Below, piece after piece: positions 8,278 through 17,015 of a stretch of 64,000 nucleotides of DNA. Below the pieces are notes generated by a model, which was given only the letters and a program-made list of their open reading frames with translations, was not told the origin of the DNA and did not search any database. Each line of letters begins with the position of its first letter. The first letter of the stretch is position 1. Position numbers and translations under genes: made by a program. The stretch is from Mycolicibacterium sp. GTDB taxonomy: Bacteria; Actinomycetota; Actinomycetes; Mycobacteriales; Mycobacteriaceae. The DNA lies in assembly GCA_020637165.1 (NCBI GenBank), contig JACJWN010000009.1, positions 124,001 to 188,000 on the forward strand, read 5' to 3'.

Positions 8278-9450
8278 TCACCGTCGCCACCAGCCGTACT
8301 CCGACCGGCGTTCGCCGGGTGCGGCGGCATCCACCGCCACCCGCCCGCCGGGTTTGGGGACCGCCACCTCGACACCGCCGTCGGCGGCCGCCGCAACCAG
8401 ACGCTCGGCCGGTTCGGACCACGGGTGCGGGGCCAGCCGGAAAGTGCCCCAATGGATCGGCACCAGCAGGCCCGCCCCATCGTTGTTCGCGTTGAGGTCC
8501 CGGTGCGCCCGGACGGCCTCCTCCGGGTTCATGTGGATGTCGGGCCAGGCCTTGTTGTAAGCGCCGATCGGCAGCAGGGTCAGGTCGAAGGGACCGTGCT
8601 GGGCTCCGATGTCGGCGAAACTGGCGGTGTAGCCGCTGTCGCCGCCGAAGAAGGCGCGATGAGCCGGCCCGGTGACGGCCCAGGACGACCACAACGTGTT
8701 GTTGCGGGACAGGAATCGGCCGGAGAAATGCCGGGCCGGGGTACAGGTCAGAGTCAGATCGTCGATGTGAAAGCTCTGATCCCAGTCCAATTCGACGACC
8801 CGGCTCGCCGGGACTCCCCAGTGCCGCAGGTGCGCGCCCACCCCCAGCGGAGTGATGAACACCGCCCGCTGCGTGCGGGCCAACATCCGCACTGTGTCCA
8901 TGTCCAGGTGGTCGTAGTGGTCGTGGCTGATCACCACGGCGTCGAGTGCGGGAAGCGCCTCCAGCGACACGGGTGGCGGGTGCAGTCGCTGCGGGCCCAC
9001 CGAGCGCGACGGAGAACAGCGGTCTGCCCACACCGGGTCGGTCAGCAGCCGGTAGCCGTCGACCTCCAGCAGCGCTGTCGCGTGGCCGAGCCAGGTCACC
9101 GCCAGCGGACCGGGGTCGATTCCCGGCATCGGGTCGGCCATCGGGACGCCGTTTCTGGGTCGGCTCTCCGACCCGTTGGAGAACAGTTCGAAGACCACCA
9201 GCCGGTTCTCTTCGGCGTCGAGGCGGATCGCCGCCGACGGCTCGAGGTTGCGGAAGACCCCGCCCCGGTAGTTCGGCGAACCCTCGGCGACCGCCCGGAT
9301 CGCCGCCGCACCGGCTCCCAAAGCGGCCGGTGTGTCACGCAGCGCCCGCAGCGCCCAGCCGCCGGCAGCGAGCGAAACGGAGCCGGCCGCCAGCCGCACC
9401 GCCGCTTTTCCGCTGGGCAACAGCGCCGAAAGATCCGGGAGACCGGCCAC
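8278..9450 (-). CDS. Metallo-beta-lactamase-fold zinc hydrolase (Rv0906-like)
   Basis: A 390-residue enzyme of the UlaG/NAPE-PLD branch of the metallo-beta-lactamase fold. The metal site is S-H176-D-H178-Y-D180-H181-L-D. Further family landmarks are G-H-A-T-A-L-L-E near 123, the strand L-L-T-D-P-V-W, a T-P-A-R-H-F-S-G motif contributing another histidine, F-F-G-G-D-S-G-Y, and P-I-H-W-G-T near the end. The N-terminal 90 residues are alanine-rich and mildly hydrophobic and may associate with the membrane. The GTG start shares its first base with the last base of the echA6 TAG stop, which argues for coupled translation and against the longer frame. Substrate unknown; the family hydrolyses phosphodiesters or lactones. 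Confidence 0.85.
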   Translation of the reverse strand: MAGLPDLSALLPSGKAAVRLAAGSVSLAAGGWALRALRDTPAALGAGAAAIRAVAEGSPNYRGGVFRNLEPSAAIRLDAEENRLVVFELFSNGSESRPRNGVPMADPMPGIDPGPLAVTWLGHATALLEVDGYRLLTDPVWADRCSPSRSVGPQRLHPPPVSLEALPALDAVVISHDHYDHLDMDTVRMLARTQRAVFITPLGVGAHLRHWGVPASRVVELDWDQSFHIDDLTLTCTPARHFSGRFLSRNNTLWSSWAVTGPAHRAFFGGDSGYTASFADIGAQHGPFDLTLLPIGAYNKAWPDIHMNPEEAVRAHRDLNANNDGAGLLVPIHWGTFRLAPHPWSEPAERLVAAAADGGVEVAVPKPGGRVAVDAAAPGERRSEYGWWRR

Positions 9451-10181
9451 TATGCCCCCTGGAACCTCGCGGGACGCTTCTCGATACGGGCGACCTGCGC
9501 CTCGATGACATCCCGGCTTCCCCACGCCTTGTCGAAGAGTTCCTTGTGCATGTCGGCCTGCTCCTCGTAGGCGCCGTCGTCGTTGAGCACCCGCTTGGAG
9601 TGCCGCAGCGACAGCGGAGCGAGTCCGGCGATCTCGGCCGCCCAGCCCTGGGCGTCGGCCAGGGTGCCGATCCGGTTGGCCATCCCGGTCATCAGGGCGG
9701 TTTCGGCATCGAGTTTCTCGGCCGCCAGCAGCATTCCCCGGGCGCGGCCGTAGCCGGCCAGCGACGCCAGCCTGCGGATGCTCCAGTTGTCCAGTGCCAG
9801 CCCGTACCTGGCGATCGGGAACTGGAAGTAGGCGTCCGGGGCGACCACCCGCAGATCGCAGACCATGGCCAGCTGCACACCGGCGCCAATCGCCGGACCG
9901 TTGATTGCGCCGATCACCGGCACCGGCACGGCGTCGATGGCCAGGTTCAGCGCGATTGCCTTGTCGGGGAAGTCCGCGGCGAACACGTCGCCGGAGAGGT
10001 CCGCCCCCGCGCAGAACACTGTTCCGGCCCCGGTCAGCACGATCGCGCGCACATCGTCGGCGGCCGCCGCCTGAACCGCCTCACGCAGCGAATCAACCAG
10101 TTCGGAGTTCAGCGCATTGCGCCGCTCCGGGCGCCGCAACTCGATGGTCGTCACATCGCCGACACGCTCTATCCCGATCAT
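9450..10181 (-). CDS. echA6: Enoyl-CoA hydratase-fold protein EchA6
   Basis: A 243-residue crotonase-fold protein, the same length as M. tuberculosis EchA6 (Rv0905). The acyl-CoA binding segments C-A-G-A-D-L-S and [12 protein letters not shown] are present. W133, which in EchA6 caps the cavity, is found in L-D-N-W-S-I-R-R. EchA6 is known as a non-catalytic member that binds long-chain acyl-CoA and hands it to the FAS-II system for mycolic-acid synthesis; it is also the target of THPP inhibitors. The ATG giving 243 residues is preferred to one 14 codons upstream because the longer form would overlap the phosphoribosyltransferase. The accD3 neighbour seen in M. tuberculosis is missing here. Confidence 0.9.
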   Translation of the reverse strand: MIGIERVGDVTTIELRRPERRNALNSELVDSLREAVQAAAADDVRAIVLTGAGTVFCAGADLSGDVFAADFPDKAIALNLAIDAVPVPVIGAINGPAIGAGVQLAMVCDLRVVAPDAYFQFPIARYGLALDNWSIRRLASLAGYGRARGMLLAAEKLDAETALMTGMANRIGTLADAQGWAAEIAGLAPLSLRHSKRVLNDDGAYEEQADMHKELFDKAWGSRDVIEAQVARIEKRPARFQGA

Positions 10182-10191
10182 GGGCATGAGC

Positions 10192-10872
10192 CTACTGATC
10201 GGTGTCGGGGGGCCGCCGGTCACGGTGGGCGGCTTCGAGCAGGGCGCACACCTGTTCGTCGGGGGTCTGGGTGAAGTCGTCGTATCCCTGGCCGACCGCG
10301 TGGAAACCCCGGGGGACGACCAGGCAGACTACCTCGTCGGCAACGTCGTACAGCCGGGCGACGGTGTCGGCGGCCCCGATCGGCGCGGCCAGTACCACCC
10401 TTGCCGCCCCCTGCGCGCGAGCCACCAGAGCCGCCGCCCGGGCGGTGGCGCCGGTGGCGAAGCCGTCGTCGATGATCAGCACGGTCCGGCCTGAGGGATC
10501 CGGACCCGGCCGGCCGCCGCGGTACCGGTCGATCCTGCGCCGGAGCTCGGCTCGCTGCTCGGCTTCAACGGCCGCGATATCCGCGGCGTCGAGCAGCGTC
10601 TGGCGCAGCACCGCCTCGTTGAGGACCCGAACGTTCTCCCCACCCTCGGGTCCCTCGCCGATCGCCCCGAAGGCCAACTCCGGCTGGTAGGGAACACCGA
10701 GTTTGCGGACCACCAGCACGTCGAGGGGCGCACCGAGGGCGGTGGCCACCTGATAGGCCACCGGAACCCCGCCGCGCGGCAGGCCCAGGACCAGCACGTC
10801 GCACCCGCGGTAGCCAGCGAGAGCCTCAGCCAACTGGCGCCCGGCGTCGGCCCGGTCGGCGAAACGCTTCAT
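10192..10872 (-). CDS. Phosphoribosyltransferase-family protein
   Basis: This 226-residue protein is a type I phosphoribosyltransferase fold. Its N-terminal part has [12 protein letters not shown] (about 33-44, the hood and pyrophosphate loop). The PRPP-binding motif [13 protein letters not shown] lies at about 135-147. The family is common in actinobacteria as a stand-alone PRTase; some members are fused to alpha/beta hydrolases. Which base or acceptor it uses cannot be read from sequence. It ends ten bases before echA6 on the same strand. A strong hairpin 64 bp upstream of its start separates it from the ABC transporter genes. Confidence 0.8.
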   Translation of the reverse strand: MKRFADRADAGRQLAEALAGYRGCDVLVLGLPRGGVPVAYQVATALGAPLDVLVVRKLGVPYQPELAFGAIGEGPEGGENVRVLNEAVLRQTLLDAADIAAVEAEQRAELRRRIDRYRGGRPGPDPSGRTVLIIDDGFATGATARAAALVARAQGAARVVLAAPIGAADTVARLYDVADEVVCLVVPRGFHAVGQGYDDFTQTPDEQVCALLEAAHRDRRPPDTDQ

Positions 10873-10936
10873 AAGCCCATTCTTCCGCAGTTACGGCCTC
10901 CGCACTGAAGGCGGCGCGGGTCCGGACTTAGGGCTA

Positions 10937-10973
10937 GGTGGGCCGCCGCTTGGCCCAGGCCGGCGGGCCCACC
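10937..10973 (-). terminator. GC-rich hairpin between the ABC exporter and the phosphoribosyltransferase gene
   Basis: GGTGGGCCGCCG (10937-10948) can pair with the segment 10961-10973 to form a 12-bp stem with one bulged G and a 12-base loop. There is no U tract on either strand. Mycobacterial terminators often lack one, so a terminator for the upstream ABC operon or a processing stem is plausible. Function is inferred only from position, about 80 bp beyond the transporter stop. Confidence 0.35.
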
Positions 10974-11054
10974 GCCGACGGGTTCGACCCGCTGCTCCGG
11001 GGCGGAAGCTGGAAGTTCCAACCGACGGGAAGGACTTCCGTCGCTCCTTGCGCG

Positions 11055-12866
11055 CTACGCCAGCGAGTCGATCCAGGCCCGGTGTAGTGCCGCATACCGG
11101 CCGCCGGAGCCGATGAGGTCCCGTGGCAGGCCGTCCTCCACCACGCGGCCGTGTTCGAGGACCAACACCCGATCGGCGATGGAGACCGTGGACAGCCGGT
11201 GGGCGATGACCAGCGCGGTGCGTCCGGCCAGCACCGTGCGCAACGCGCGCTGCACGAGGCGCTCGCTGGGAATGTCCAGCGACGACGTCGCCTCGTCAAG
11301 GATCAACACGGTCGGGTCGGACAGAAAGGCGCGAGCGAAAGCCACCAGCTGGCGTTGTCCGGCGGAGAGCCGGCCGCCGCGCTTGGCGACATCGGTTTGG
11401 TACCCGTCGGGTAGCTGGCTGATGAACTCGTCGGCCCCCACCGCGGCCGCCGCTGCGCGGACCTGATCGTCGGTGGCTTCCGGGCGGCCGAACCGGATGT
11501 TATCGGCCACGGTGCCGGAGAACAGGAAATTCTCCTGGGTCACCATCACGATCCGCTGCCGCAAATCACGCTGGCTCATCCGCCGCAGGTCGACGCCGTC
11601 GAGGGTGACCGAACCCGCATCGGGGTCGTGAAAACGGGCGATCAGCTTGGCGATGGTGGTCTTGCCCGCTCCGGTGGTGCCGACCAGCGCGACCGTCTGT
11701 CCGGCGGGAACGCTCAAGCTCATCGCGGGCAGAACCGGACGCTCGCGCAGGTAGCCGAATCGCACCTCTCGCAGTTCGATGTCGCCGCGAACCGTCCCGA
11801 GCCGGACCGGTTGTTCGGGATCGGCGATGGCCGGCTTCTGGGCCAGCACGCCGGCGATCTTCTCCAAGGCCGAGGACGCTGACTGGAAGGTGTTGAAGAA
11901 CTGCGCGATCTCCTGCATCGGCTCGAAGAACATCCGAAGGTAGAGAAGGAACGCAGTCAGCGTGCCGATGGTCATCTGACCGTGCAGCACCCGGTAGCCG
12001 CCATAGAGAAGCACCACCCCGGTGGTGAGGTTGCCAACGAGTTTGACCGCCGGCATGAAGATGGCGAGCAGTCGGAAGCTGCGTTCGTTTACGGCCCGGT
12101 AGCCGTCGGCGACGTCATCGAAGATCTCCTGGTTTCGCGGCTGACGACGGTAGGCCTGCACGGCCTTGATGCCGGTCATCGTCTCGACGAACTGCACGAT
12201 CACCAGGGCCGCGCTCTCGCGCACCCTGCGGTAGGTCCTAGCCGACTCGGTGGCGAACCAGCGCACAAGGACCGCCAGCACAGGGACGGCCACCAGGCAC
12301 ATCAGTCCCAGCCGGACGTCGAGCACGACCAGCAGTACCGCGGTTCCGGCCAGGGTGAGGGCCGCGGTCACCAGACTGTCGAAGCCGGTCTCGAGCATCT
12401 CCTCGATGGCCTCTACGTCGTTGGTCGACCGGCTTACGACCCGGCCGGAGGTGTAGCGGTCGAGGAAGTCGACGTCGAGGCGCTGAAACTGGCGGAACAA
12501 CCGGCGCCGCAGTTCCCGCAGCACCTGCTGCCCGATTCGGCCGGCACCGTTGAGGAAGAACAGCCGGCTGACCGCCTGCACCACAACCAGTCCGCACAAC
12601 ACGGCCACCACGGCGATCAACTCCCCCGCCGCACCTCCGGCCAGCAGCGGCGGTATCGCGTGGTCGATTCCACGCTTGACCATCAACGGAATGGCCAGTC
12701 GCGCAGCGTTTTCGATGATCACCGCTACGGCGAGCACAGCCATGGCGACCCGGAAAGGCCGCAGCAGCGACCCCAGCAGAGCGCGGGCCTCACGGCCGCG
12801 GGCGGCCGCCTCACCGGGCTCAAGGTCCTCGCCGTGTTCCTCCAGCCGCCCCCGCCACTCGTTCAC
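11055..12866 (-). CDS. ABC exporter half-transporter, subunit with canonical Walker B
   Basis: A 603-residue type IV (MsbA-like) half-transporter. Residues 30-330 form six membrane helices, and the nucleotide-binding domain follows: Walker A G396-T-T-G-A-G-K-T403, an altered signature L-S-A-G-Q, Walker B V-L-I-L-D-E with the catalytic glutamate, and H-loop A-H-R. It starts inside the last codons of the upstream half-transporter (ATGA overlap), so the two are co-translated and almost certainly form a heterodimer. Related mycobacterial pairs such as Rv1272c/Rv1273c are annotated as multidrug or lipid exporters; the cargo here is unknown. This pair sits where M. tuberculosis has accD3. Confidence 0.85.
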   Translation of the reverse strand: MNEWRGRLEEHGEDLEPGEAAARGREARALLGSLLRPFRVAMAVLAVAVIIENAARLAIPLMVKRGIDHAIPPLLAGGAAGELIAVVAVLCGLVVVQAVSRLFFLNGAGRIGQQVLRELRRRLFRQFQRLDVDFLDRYTSGRVVSRSTNDVEAIEEMLETGFDSLVTAALTLAGTAVLLVVLDVRLGLMCLVAVPVLAVLVRWFATESARTYRRVRESAALVIVQFVETMTGIKAVQAYRRQPRNQEIFDDVADGYRAVNERSFRLLAIFMPAVKLVGNLTTGVVLLYGGYRVLHGQMTIGTLTAFLLYLRMFFEPMQEIAQFFNTFQSASSALEKIAGVLAQKPAIADPEQPVRLGTVRGDIELREVRFGYLRERPVLPAMSLSVPAGQTVALVGTTGAGKTTIAKLIARFHDPDAGSVTLDGVDLRRMSQRDLRQRIVMVTQENFLFSGTVADNIRFGRPEATDDQVRAAAAAVGADEFISQLPDGYQTDVAKRGGRLSAGQRQLVAFARAFLSDPTVLILDEATSSLDIPSERLVQRALRTVLAGRTALVIAHRLSTVSIADRVLVLEHGRVVEDGLPRDLIGSGGRYAALHRAWIDSLA

Positions 12867-14830
12867 CGGAGGCGACCCTCGGACTCCGCATAGCCGACGG
12901 GCCGCTCCCCCGTGGCCTCCTCGCGGGCATGATCAAGCCGCCGGCGCTCGGTGTCGTCCTCCCAGACCGGCCGGGGCTCGTACCCGTCGTCGAGCTCATC
13001 GCCGGCGGCCAGCAGGTACCTGTAACGCCGAACCTGTGTCAGGAGTTGCTCATGGGTGCCGACGTGAGTGATGGTGCCCGCCCCGTCAACGGTGTCGAGC
13101 AGGGCCACCTTGTCGGCAAGCGCAACCGTCGAAGCGCGATGGGCGACGACGATTCCGGTGAGGCCGGCCAAGACCGCGCGCAGCGCCTTGGTGACAGCGG
13201 CCTCAGTGTGGACGTCGAGAGCCGAGAAGGTGTCGTCGAGCACCAGTACCTGAGGTTCGGAGAGGATCGCCCGGGCCAGCGCCAGACGCTGACGTTGCCC
13301 CCCGGACAAACTCATCCCCTGCTCCCCGATCCGGGTATGAAGGCCATAGGGAAGGTCATCGACGAAATGCGCGGCGGCGATGTCGACGGCACGTCGGACC
13401 TCGCCGTCTCCGGCCGCGGGGTTGCCGAGGCGCAGATTCTCCTCGACCGACATCGAGAACAACGTGGGGTCTTCGAACGCGACCGCCACCGCGCGCCGCA
13501 GCACATCCAACGGCAGTTCGCGGATGTCGATACCGTCGAGGCGAATGGCCCCTTCGGTGACGTCGTAGAGTCGCGGCAGCAGCGCGGCGAGCACCGACTT
13601 TCCGGACCCGGTTGCTCCCACCAGGGCCACCGTCTGCCCCGGCTCCACGGTGAGGCTGACATGCCGAAGCACCCAGCCGCCCCCGGGGAATCGGAAGCCC
13701 ACGTCGTCGAGTTCGAGACGGCCCGTCCGCGGCACCCGGCGCTCCGGGCCGTCGACGATCTCAAGCGATTCGTCGAAGATCTCCGCGATCCGGTTGGCGG
13801 CCGTCATCGCCTCCTGTGTCATCGACAACAGGAAGCCCAGCGAGGAGATCGGCCACACCAGCGACAACATCATAGTGATGAAGGCGACCAGGGTCCCCAA
13901 CGTCAGCTGTCCGTGGCCGACGGCCCAGGCGCCCAGGCCCAGCACGATGATCACGGTGATGTTGGGGATGACCTCGAGCAGAGTCCAGAACCGGGCGGAG
14001 ACCGACACCTTCCGGACTGCCGTGTCGTAAAGCATGGTCGCCCGGCCGTCGAACCGTTCGTAGACGTAGTCCTCCCGCCCGAAGGACTTGACCACCCGAA
14101 ATCCCAGCGCAGACTCCTCGACCGCGGTGGCGACGTTGCCGGCCTGATCCTGCGCCCGTCGCGACAACGTGGTGAATCGGCGCTCGAACCGCAGCATCGT
14201 GACAGTGACCGGGATGACCGAGATACCGACGACCACTCCCAGCGGCCAGTACATCACCAGCAGAATCACTGTGACGACCACGATCTGCAGGACGTTGAGC
14301 ATCAGGAAAATCAGCCCGAACGACAGCAGCCGTCGGATGGTGCCGAGATCGTTCATCATCCGGGAGAGCAACTGGCCGGACTCCCACCGTCCGTGGAAGG
14401 ACATCGGAAGGATCTGCAGCCGCGCATAGAGATCCTTGCGGATGTCGGATTCGACACCCATCGTGGCACGCGCCACCAGCCATCGCCGGATGAACCACAG
14501 CGCGGCCTCGGCGACGCCGACCGCCACCGCCGCCGAACCGAGAATCCACAGGCCGTGCGGGTCTCGGCGGTGCACCGGCCCGTCGATCACCGCCCGGGTC
14601 ATTAGCGGAATCGCGATCGTGGCGAACAGGCTGGCCACCGCGACCCCCACCATCGCGATCCACCGCACCCGGTAGGGCATCAGGTAGGGCACCAGCCGCA
14701 GCAGGTCGGTGACGGCTCGCGCCCGGGCCGGCCGGGGCGCGATCGACGGCTTCGACCTCAGCCCTCCCTGGCCGACCTGTTCCACCACCGAATCGTCTCC
14801 AGCTTCTGCGCCGAACCCTTCTTGCGCCAA
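12863..14830 (-). CDS. ABC exporter half-transporter, subunit with degenerate catalytic site
   Basis: A half-transporter of up to 655 residues with an N-terminal extension of about 45 residues, six membrane helices (about 50-350) and a nucleotide-binding domain. Walker A is G-A-T-G-S-G-K-S and the signature is canonical L-S-G-G-Q. Walker B is V-L-V-L-D-D, so aspartate replaces the catalytic glutamate. Its partner has the complementary changed signature (L-S-A-G-Q). In heterodimeric exporters these two defects fall in the same composite ATP site. The listed start is a TTG. A GTG 14 codons downstream with GGAGA seven bases ahead is equally likely and gives 641 residues. It is divergent from prrA across about 100 bp. 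Confidence 0.82.
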   Translation of the reverse strand: MAQEGFGAEAGDDSVVEQVGQGGLRSKPSIAPRPARARAVTDLLRLVPYLMPYRVRWIAMVGVAVASLFATIAIPLMTRAVIDGPVHRRDPHGLWILGSAAVAVGVAEAALWFIRRWLVARATMGVESDIRKDLYARLQILPMSFHGRWESGQLLSRMMNDLGTIRRLLSFGLIFLMLNVLQIVVVTVILLVMYWPLGVVVGISVIPVTVTMLRFERRFTTLSRRAQDQAGNVATAVEESALGFRVVKSFGREDYVYERFDGRATMLYDTAVRKVSVSARFWTLLEVIPNITVIIVLGLGAWAVGHGQLTLGTLVAFITMMLSLVWPISSLGFLLSMTQEAMTAANRIAEIFDESLEIVDGPERRVPRTGRLELDDVGFRFPGGGWVLRHVSLTVEPGQTVALVGATGSGKSVLAALLPRLYDVTEGAIRLDGIDIRELPLDVLRRAVAVAFEDPTLFSMSVEENLRLGNPAAGDGEVRRAVDIAAAHFVDDLPYGLHTRIGEQGMSLSGGQRQRLALARAILSEPQVLVLDDTFSALDVHTEAAVTKALRAVLAGLTGIVVAHRASTVALADKVALLDTVDGAGTITHVGTHEQLLTQVRRYRYLLAAGDELDDGYEPRPVWEDDTERRRLDHAREEATGERPVGYAESEGRLR

Positions 14831-14931
14831 ACCCCTTCTGCGAACAAAACAGCCGCCCCCTCGGGCAGACGACCCCCATGCGAATCATGTCACGGCCATG
14901 CCTCCCACCGTCCGGGCGGCGATCCGGCAAT

Positions 14932-15642
14932 ATGGGCATCATGGACACCGGCTCGGCTTCACCGCGCGTTCTGGTCGTCGACGACGACCCTGACGTGCTG
15001 GCCTCTCTGGAGCGCGGGCTGCGACTCTCCGGGTTCGAGGTGTCGACCGCGGTCGACGGCGCGGAGGCCCTGCGCAGCGCCACCGAAACCCGGCCCGACG
15101 CGATCGTTCTCGACATCAACATGCCGGTACTGGACGGGGTCAGTGTGGTGACCGCACTGCGCGCGATGGACAACGACGTGCCGGTCTGCGTGCTATCCGC
15201 CCGCAGTTCTGTTGACGACCGAGTGGCAGGTCTGGAGGCCGGGGCCGACGACTACCTCGTCAAACCGTTCGTCCTCGCCGAACTGGTGGCCCGTGTGAAA
15301 GCGCTGCTGCGCCGCCGCGGCGCGAGTGCGACGTTCTCCTCGGAAACCATTCAGGTCGGACCGCTGGAGGTCGACATCCCCGGGCGCAGGGCGCGGGTCA
15401 ACGGAGTCGACGTCGACCTGACCAAACGCGAGTTCGACCTGCTCGCCGTGCTCGCCGAGCACAAGACCGCAGTGCTCAGCCGCGCCCAACTGCTCGAGTT
15501 GGTGTGGGGCTACGACTTCGCTGCCGACACCAACGTCGTCGACGTGTTCATCGGATATCTGCGCCGCAAACTGGAGGCGGGCGGTGCGCCGCGGCTACTG
15601 CACACCGTGCGCGGAGTCGGTTTCGTCCTGCGCACCCAGTGA
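14932..15642 (+). CDS. prrA: Two-component response regulator PrrA
   Basis: A 236-residue OmpR-family response regulator, the same length as M. tuberculosis PrrA (Rv0903c). The receiver domain (residues 10-125) has the acidic pair D-D-D at 17-19, the phosphoacceptor D61 in I-V-L-D-I-N-M-P, and the conserved lysine in L-V-K-P-F. The C-terminal winged helix (about 140-236) contains T-K-R-E-F-D-L-L and ends R-G-V-G-F-V-L-R. PrrA/PrrB is known as essential in M. tuberculosis and involved in early intracellular growth and metabolic adaptation. The ATG giving M-G-I-M-D-T-G is chosen for the length match; another ATG three codons on is possible. prrB follows after 25 bp. Confidence 0.95.
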   Translation: MGIMDTGSASPRVLVVDDDPDVLASLERGLRLSGFEVSTAVDGAEALRSATETRPDAIVLDINMPVLDGVSVVTALRAMDNDVPVCVLSARSSVDDRVAGLEAGADDYLVKPFVLAELVARVKALLRRRGASATFSSETIQVGPLEVDIPGRRARVNGVDVDLTKREFDLLAVLAEHKTAVLSRAQLLELVWGYDFAADTNVVDVFIGYLRRKLEAGGAPRLLHTVRGVGFVLRTQ

Positions 15643-15667
15643 TCGAGCCTCTGATGCCGGCATTCCC

Positions 15668-17008
15668 GTGACGCTTCCGCGCATCCTGCGCAGAACCCCC
15701 TCGCTGCGAACCCGGGTGGCGTTCGCGACGGCGATCGGTGCGGCGATCGTGGTGACCATCGTGGGCACCATTGTCTGGATAGGCATCACCAACGACCGCC
15801 TCGAGCGTCTGGACCGCCGCCTCGATGAGGCCGCCGGGTTCGCTGTTCCGTTCGTGCCCCGGGGCCTCGACCAGATCCCGCCCTCCCCCACCATCCGTGA
15901 TGTGGTGATCACCGTGCACCGCGGCAGCGAGGTGCGTTCCAACTCCAACATCGTGCTGCCCGAACTCGGCGCCACCTACGCCACCACGGACGTCGACGGT
16001 GTGCGCTACCGGGTCCGTACCGTCGAGATCCCGTATTCGGAGCCGCCGACCACGCTGCAGGTCGGTGCCACCTATGACGACACCATCGCCGACACCAACA
16101 ACTTGCACCGGCGGGTGCTGATGATCTGCGTCTTAGCCGTCGGGGCTGCGGCGCTGCTGGGCTGGCTGCTGGCAGCCTTCGCGGTACGTCCGTTGCGCCG
16201 GCTGGCTCAGCAGACCCGCCAGATCGACGCCGGCGGCGGCGAACCCGATATCGACGTCAGCGGGGCCACCGAGGCCGTCGAGATCGGCGAGGCGCTCAAG
16301 GGCCTGCTGGAGCGGATCTGGACCGAGCAGGGTCGCACCAAGGCCGCCCTGACCTCGGCCCGTGACTTCGCCGCGGTGTCGGCGCACGAGTTGCGCACCC
16401 CCCTGACCGCGATGCGCACCAACCTCGAGGTGCTCTCCACCCTGGAACTTCCCGAGGAACAGCGCAAGGAGGTGCTCGGCGACGTCATCCGAACCCAGAG
16501 CCGCATCGAGGCGACACTGAGCGCACTGGAGCGACTGGCCCAGGGCGAGCTGTCCACCGAGGCCGATCAGGTGCCGGTGGACATCACCGAACTGCTCGAC
16601 CGGGCCGCCCACGACGCGATGCGCGTCTACCCCGATCTCGACGTTTCGCTGGTTCCATCGCCGACCTGCATCATCATCGGCCTGCCCGCCGGACTACGGC
16701 TGGCGGTGGACAACGCGATCGCCAACGCGGTCAAGCACGGCGGGGCAACCCGGGTTCAGCTGTCGGCGGTGACCTCGCGAGACGGAGTCACCATCGCAGT
16801 GGACGACAACGGCACCGGAGTACCCGAGTCCGAGCGGCGCAGCGTGTTCGACCGTTTTGCGCGCGGCTCCACTGCCTCGCACTCCGGATCCGGACTGGGT
16901 CTGGCGCTGGTCGCCCAGCAAGCCGAGATCCACGGCGGCACTGCGTCGTTGGAGGACAGCCCGCTGGGCGGAACCCGGTTGGCGCTGCGACTGCCCGCGC
17001 CGCGCTAG
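15668..17008 (+). CDS. prrB: Sensor histidine kinase PrrB
   Basis: A 446-residue membrane histidine kinase, same length as M. tuberculosis PrrB (Rv0902c). Two membrane helices (about 18-40 and 150-172) enclose an extracytoplasmic sensor loop. A HAMP domain follows, then the dimerisation helix with the phosphorylated H240 in V-S-A-H-E-L-R-T-P-L. The ATPase domain has the N box (D-N-A-I-A-N-A-V-K-H), G1 (D-D-N-G-T-G-V) and G2 (G-S-G-L-G-L-A-L) boxes. The GTG start is set by the 446-residue length; the longer open frame overlaps prrA. Its only evident partner is PrrA. Its stop lies seven bases before the end of the convergent arfC gene. Confidence 0.95.
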   Translation: MTLPRILRRTPSLRTRVAFATAIGAAIVVTIVGTIVWIGITNDRLERLDRRLDEAAGFAVPFVPRGLDQIPPSPTIRDVVITVHRGSEVRSNSNIVLPELGATYATTDVDGVRYRVRTVEIPYSEPPTTLQVGATYDDTIADTNNLHRRVLMICVLAVGAAALLGWLLAAFAVRPLRRLAQQTRQIDAGGGEPDIDVSGATEAVEIGEALKGLLERIWTEQGRTKAALTSARDFAAVSAHELRTPLTAMRTNLEVLSTLELPEEQRKEVLGDVIRTQSRIEATLSALERLAQGELSTEADQVPVDITELLDRAAHDAMRVYPDLDVSLVPSPTCIIIGLPAGLRLAVDNAIANAVKHGGATRVQLSAVTSRDGVTIAVDDNGTGVPESERRSVFDRFARGSTASHSGSGLGLALVAQQAEIHGGTASLEDSPLGGTRLALRLPAPR

Positions 17009-17015
17009 CCCGGCT

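Noticed and set aside
8262-8480. 73-codon N-terminal extension of the beta-lactamase-family lipoprotein
   Set aside because: It would bury the signal peptide and lipobox and overlaps the end of the metallo-beta-lactamase-fold gene.
10934-11299. 121-codon minus-strand frame at the end of the ABC transporter
   Set aside because: It is an out-of-frame reading of the nucleotide-binding domain's C-terminus running into non-coding DNA.
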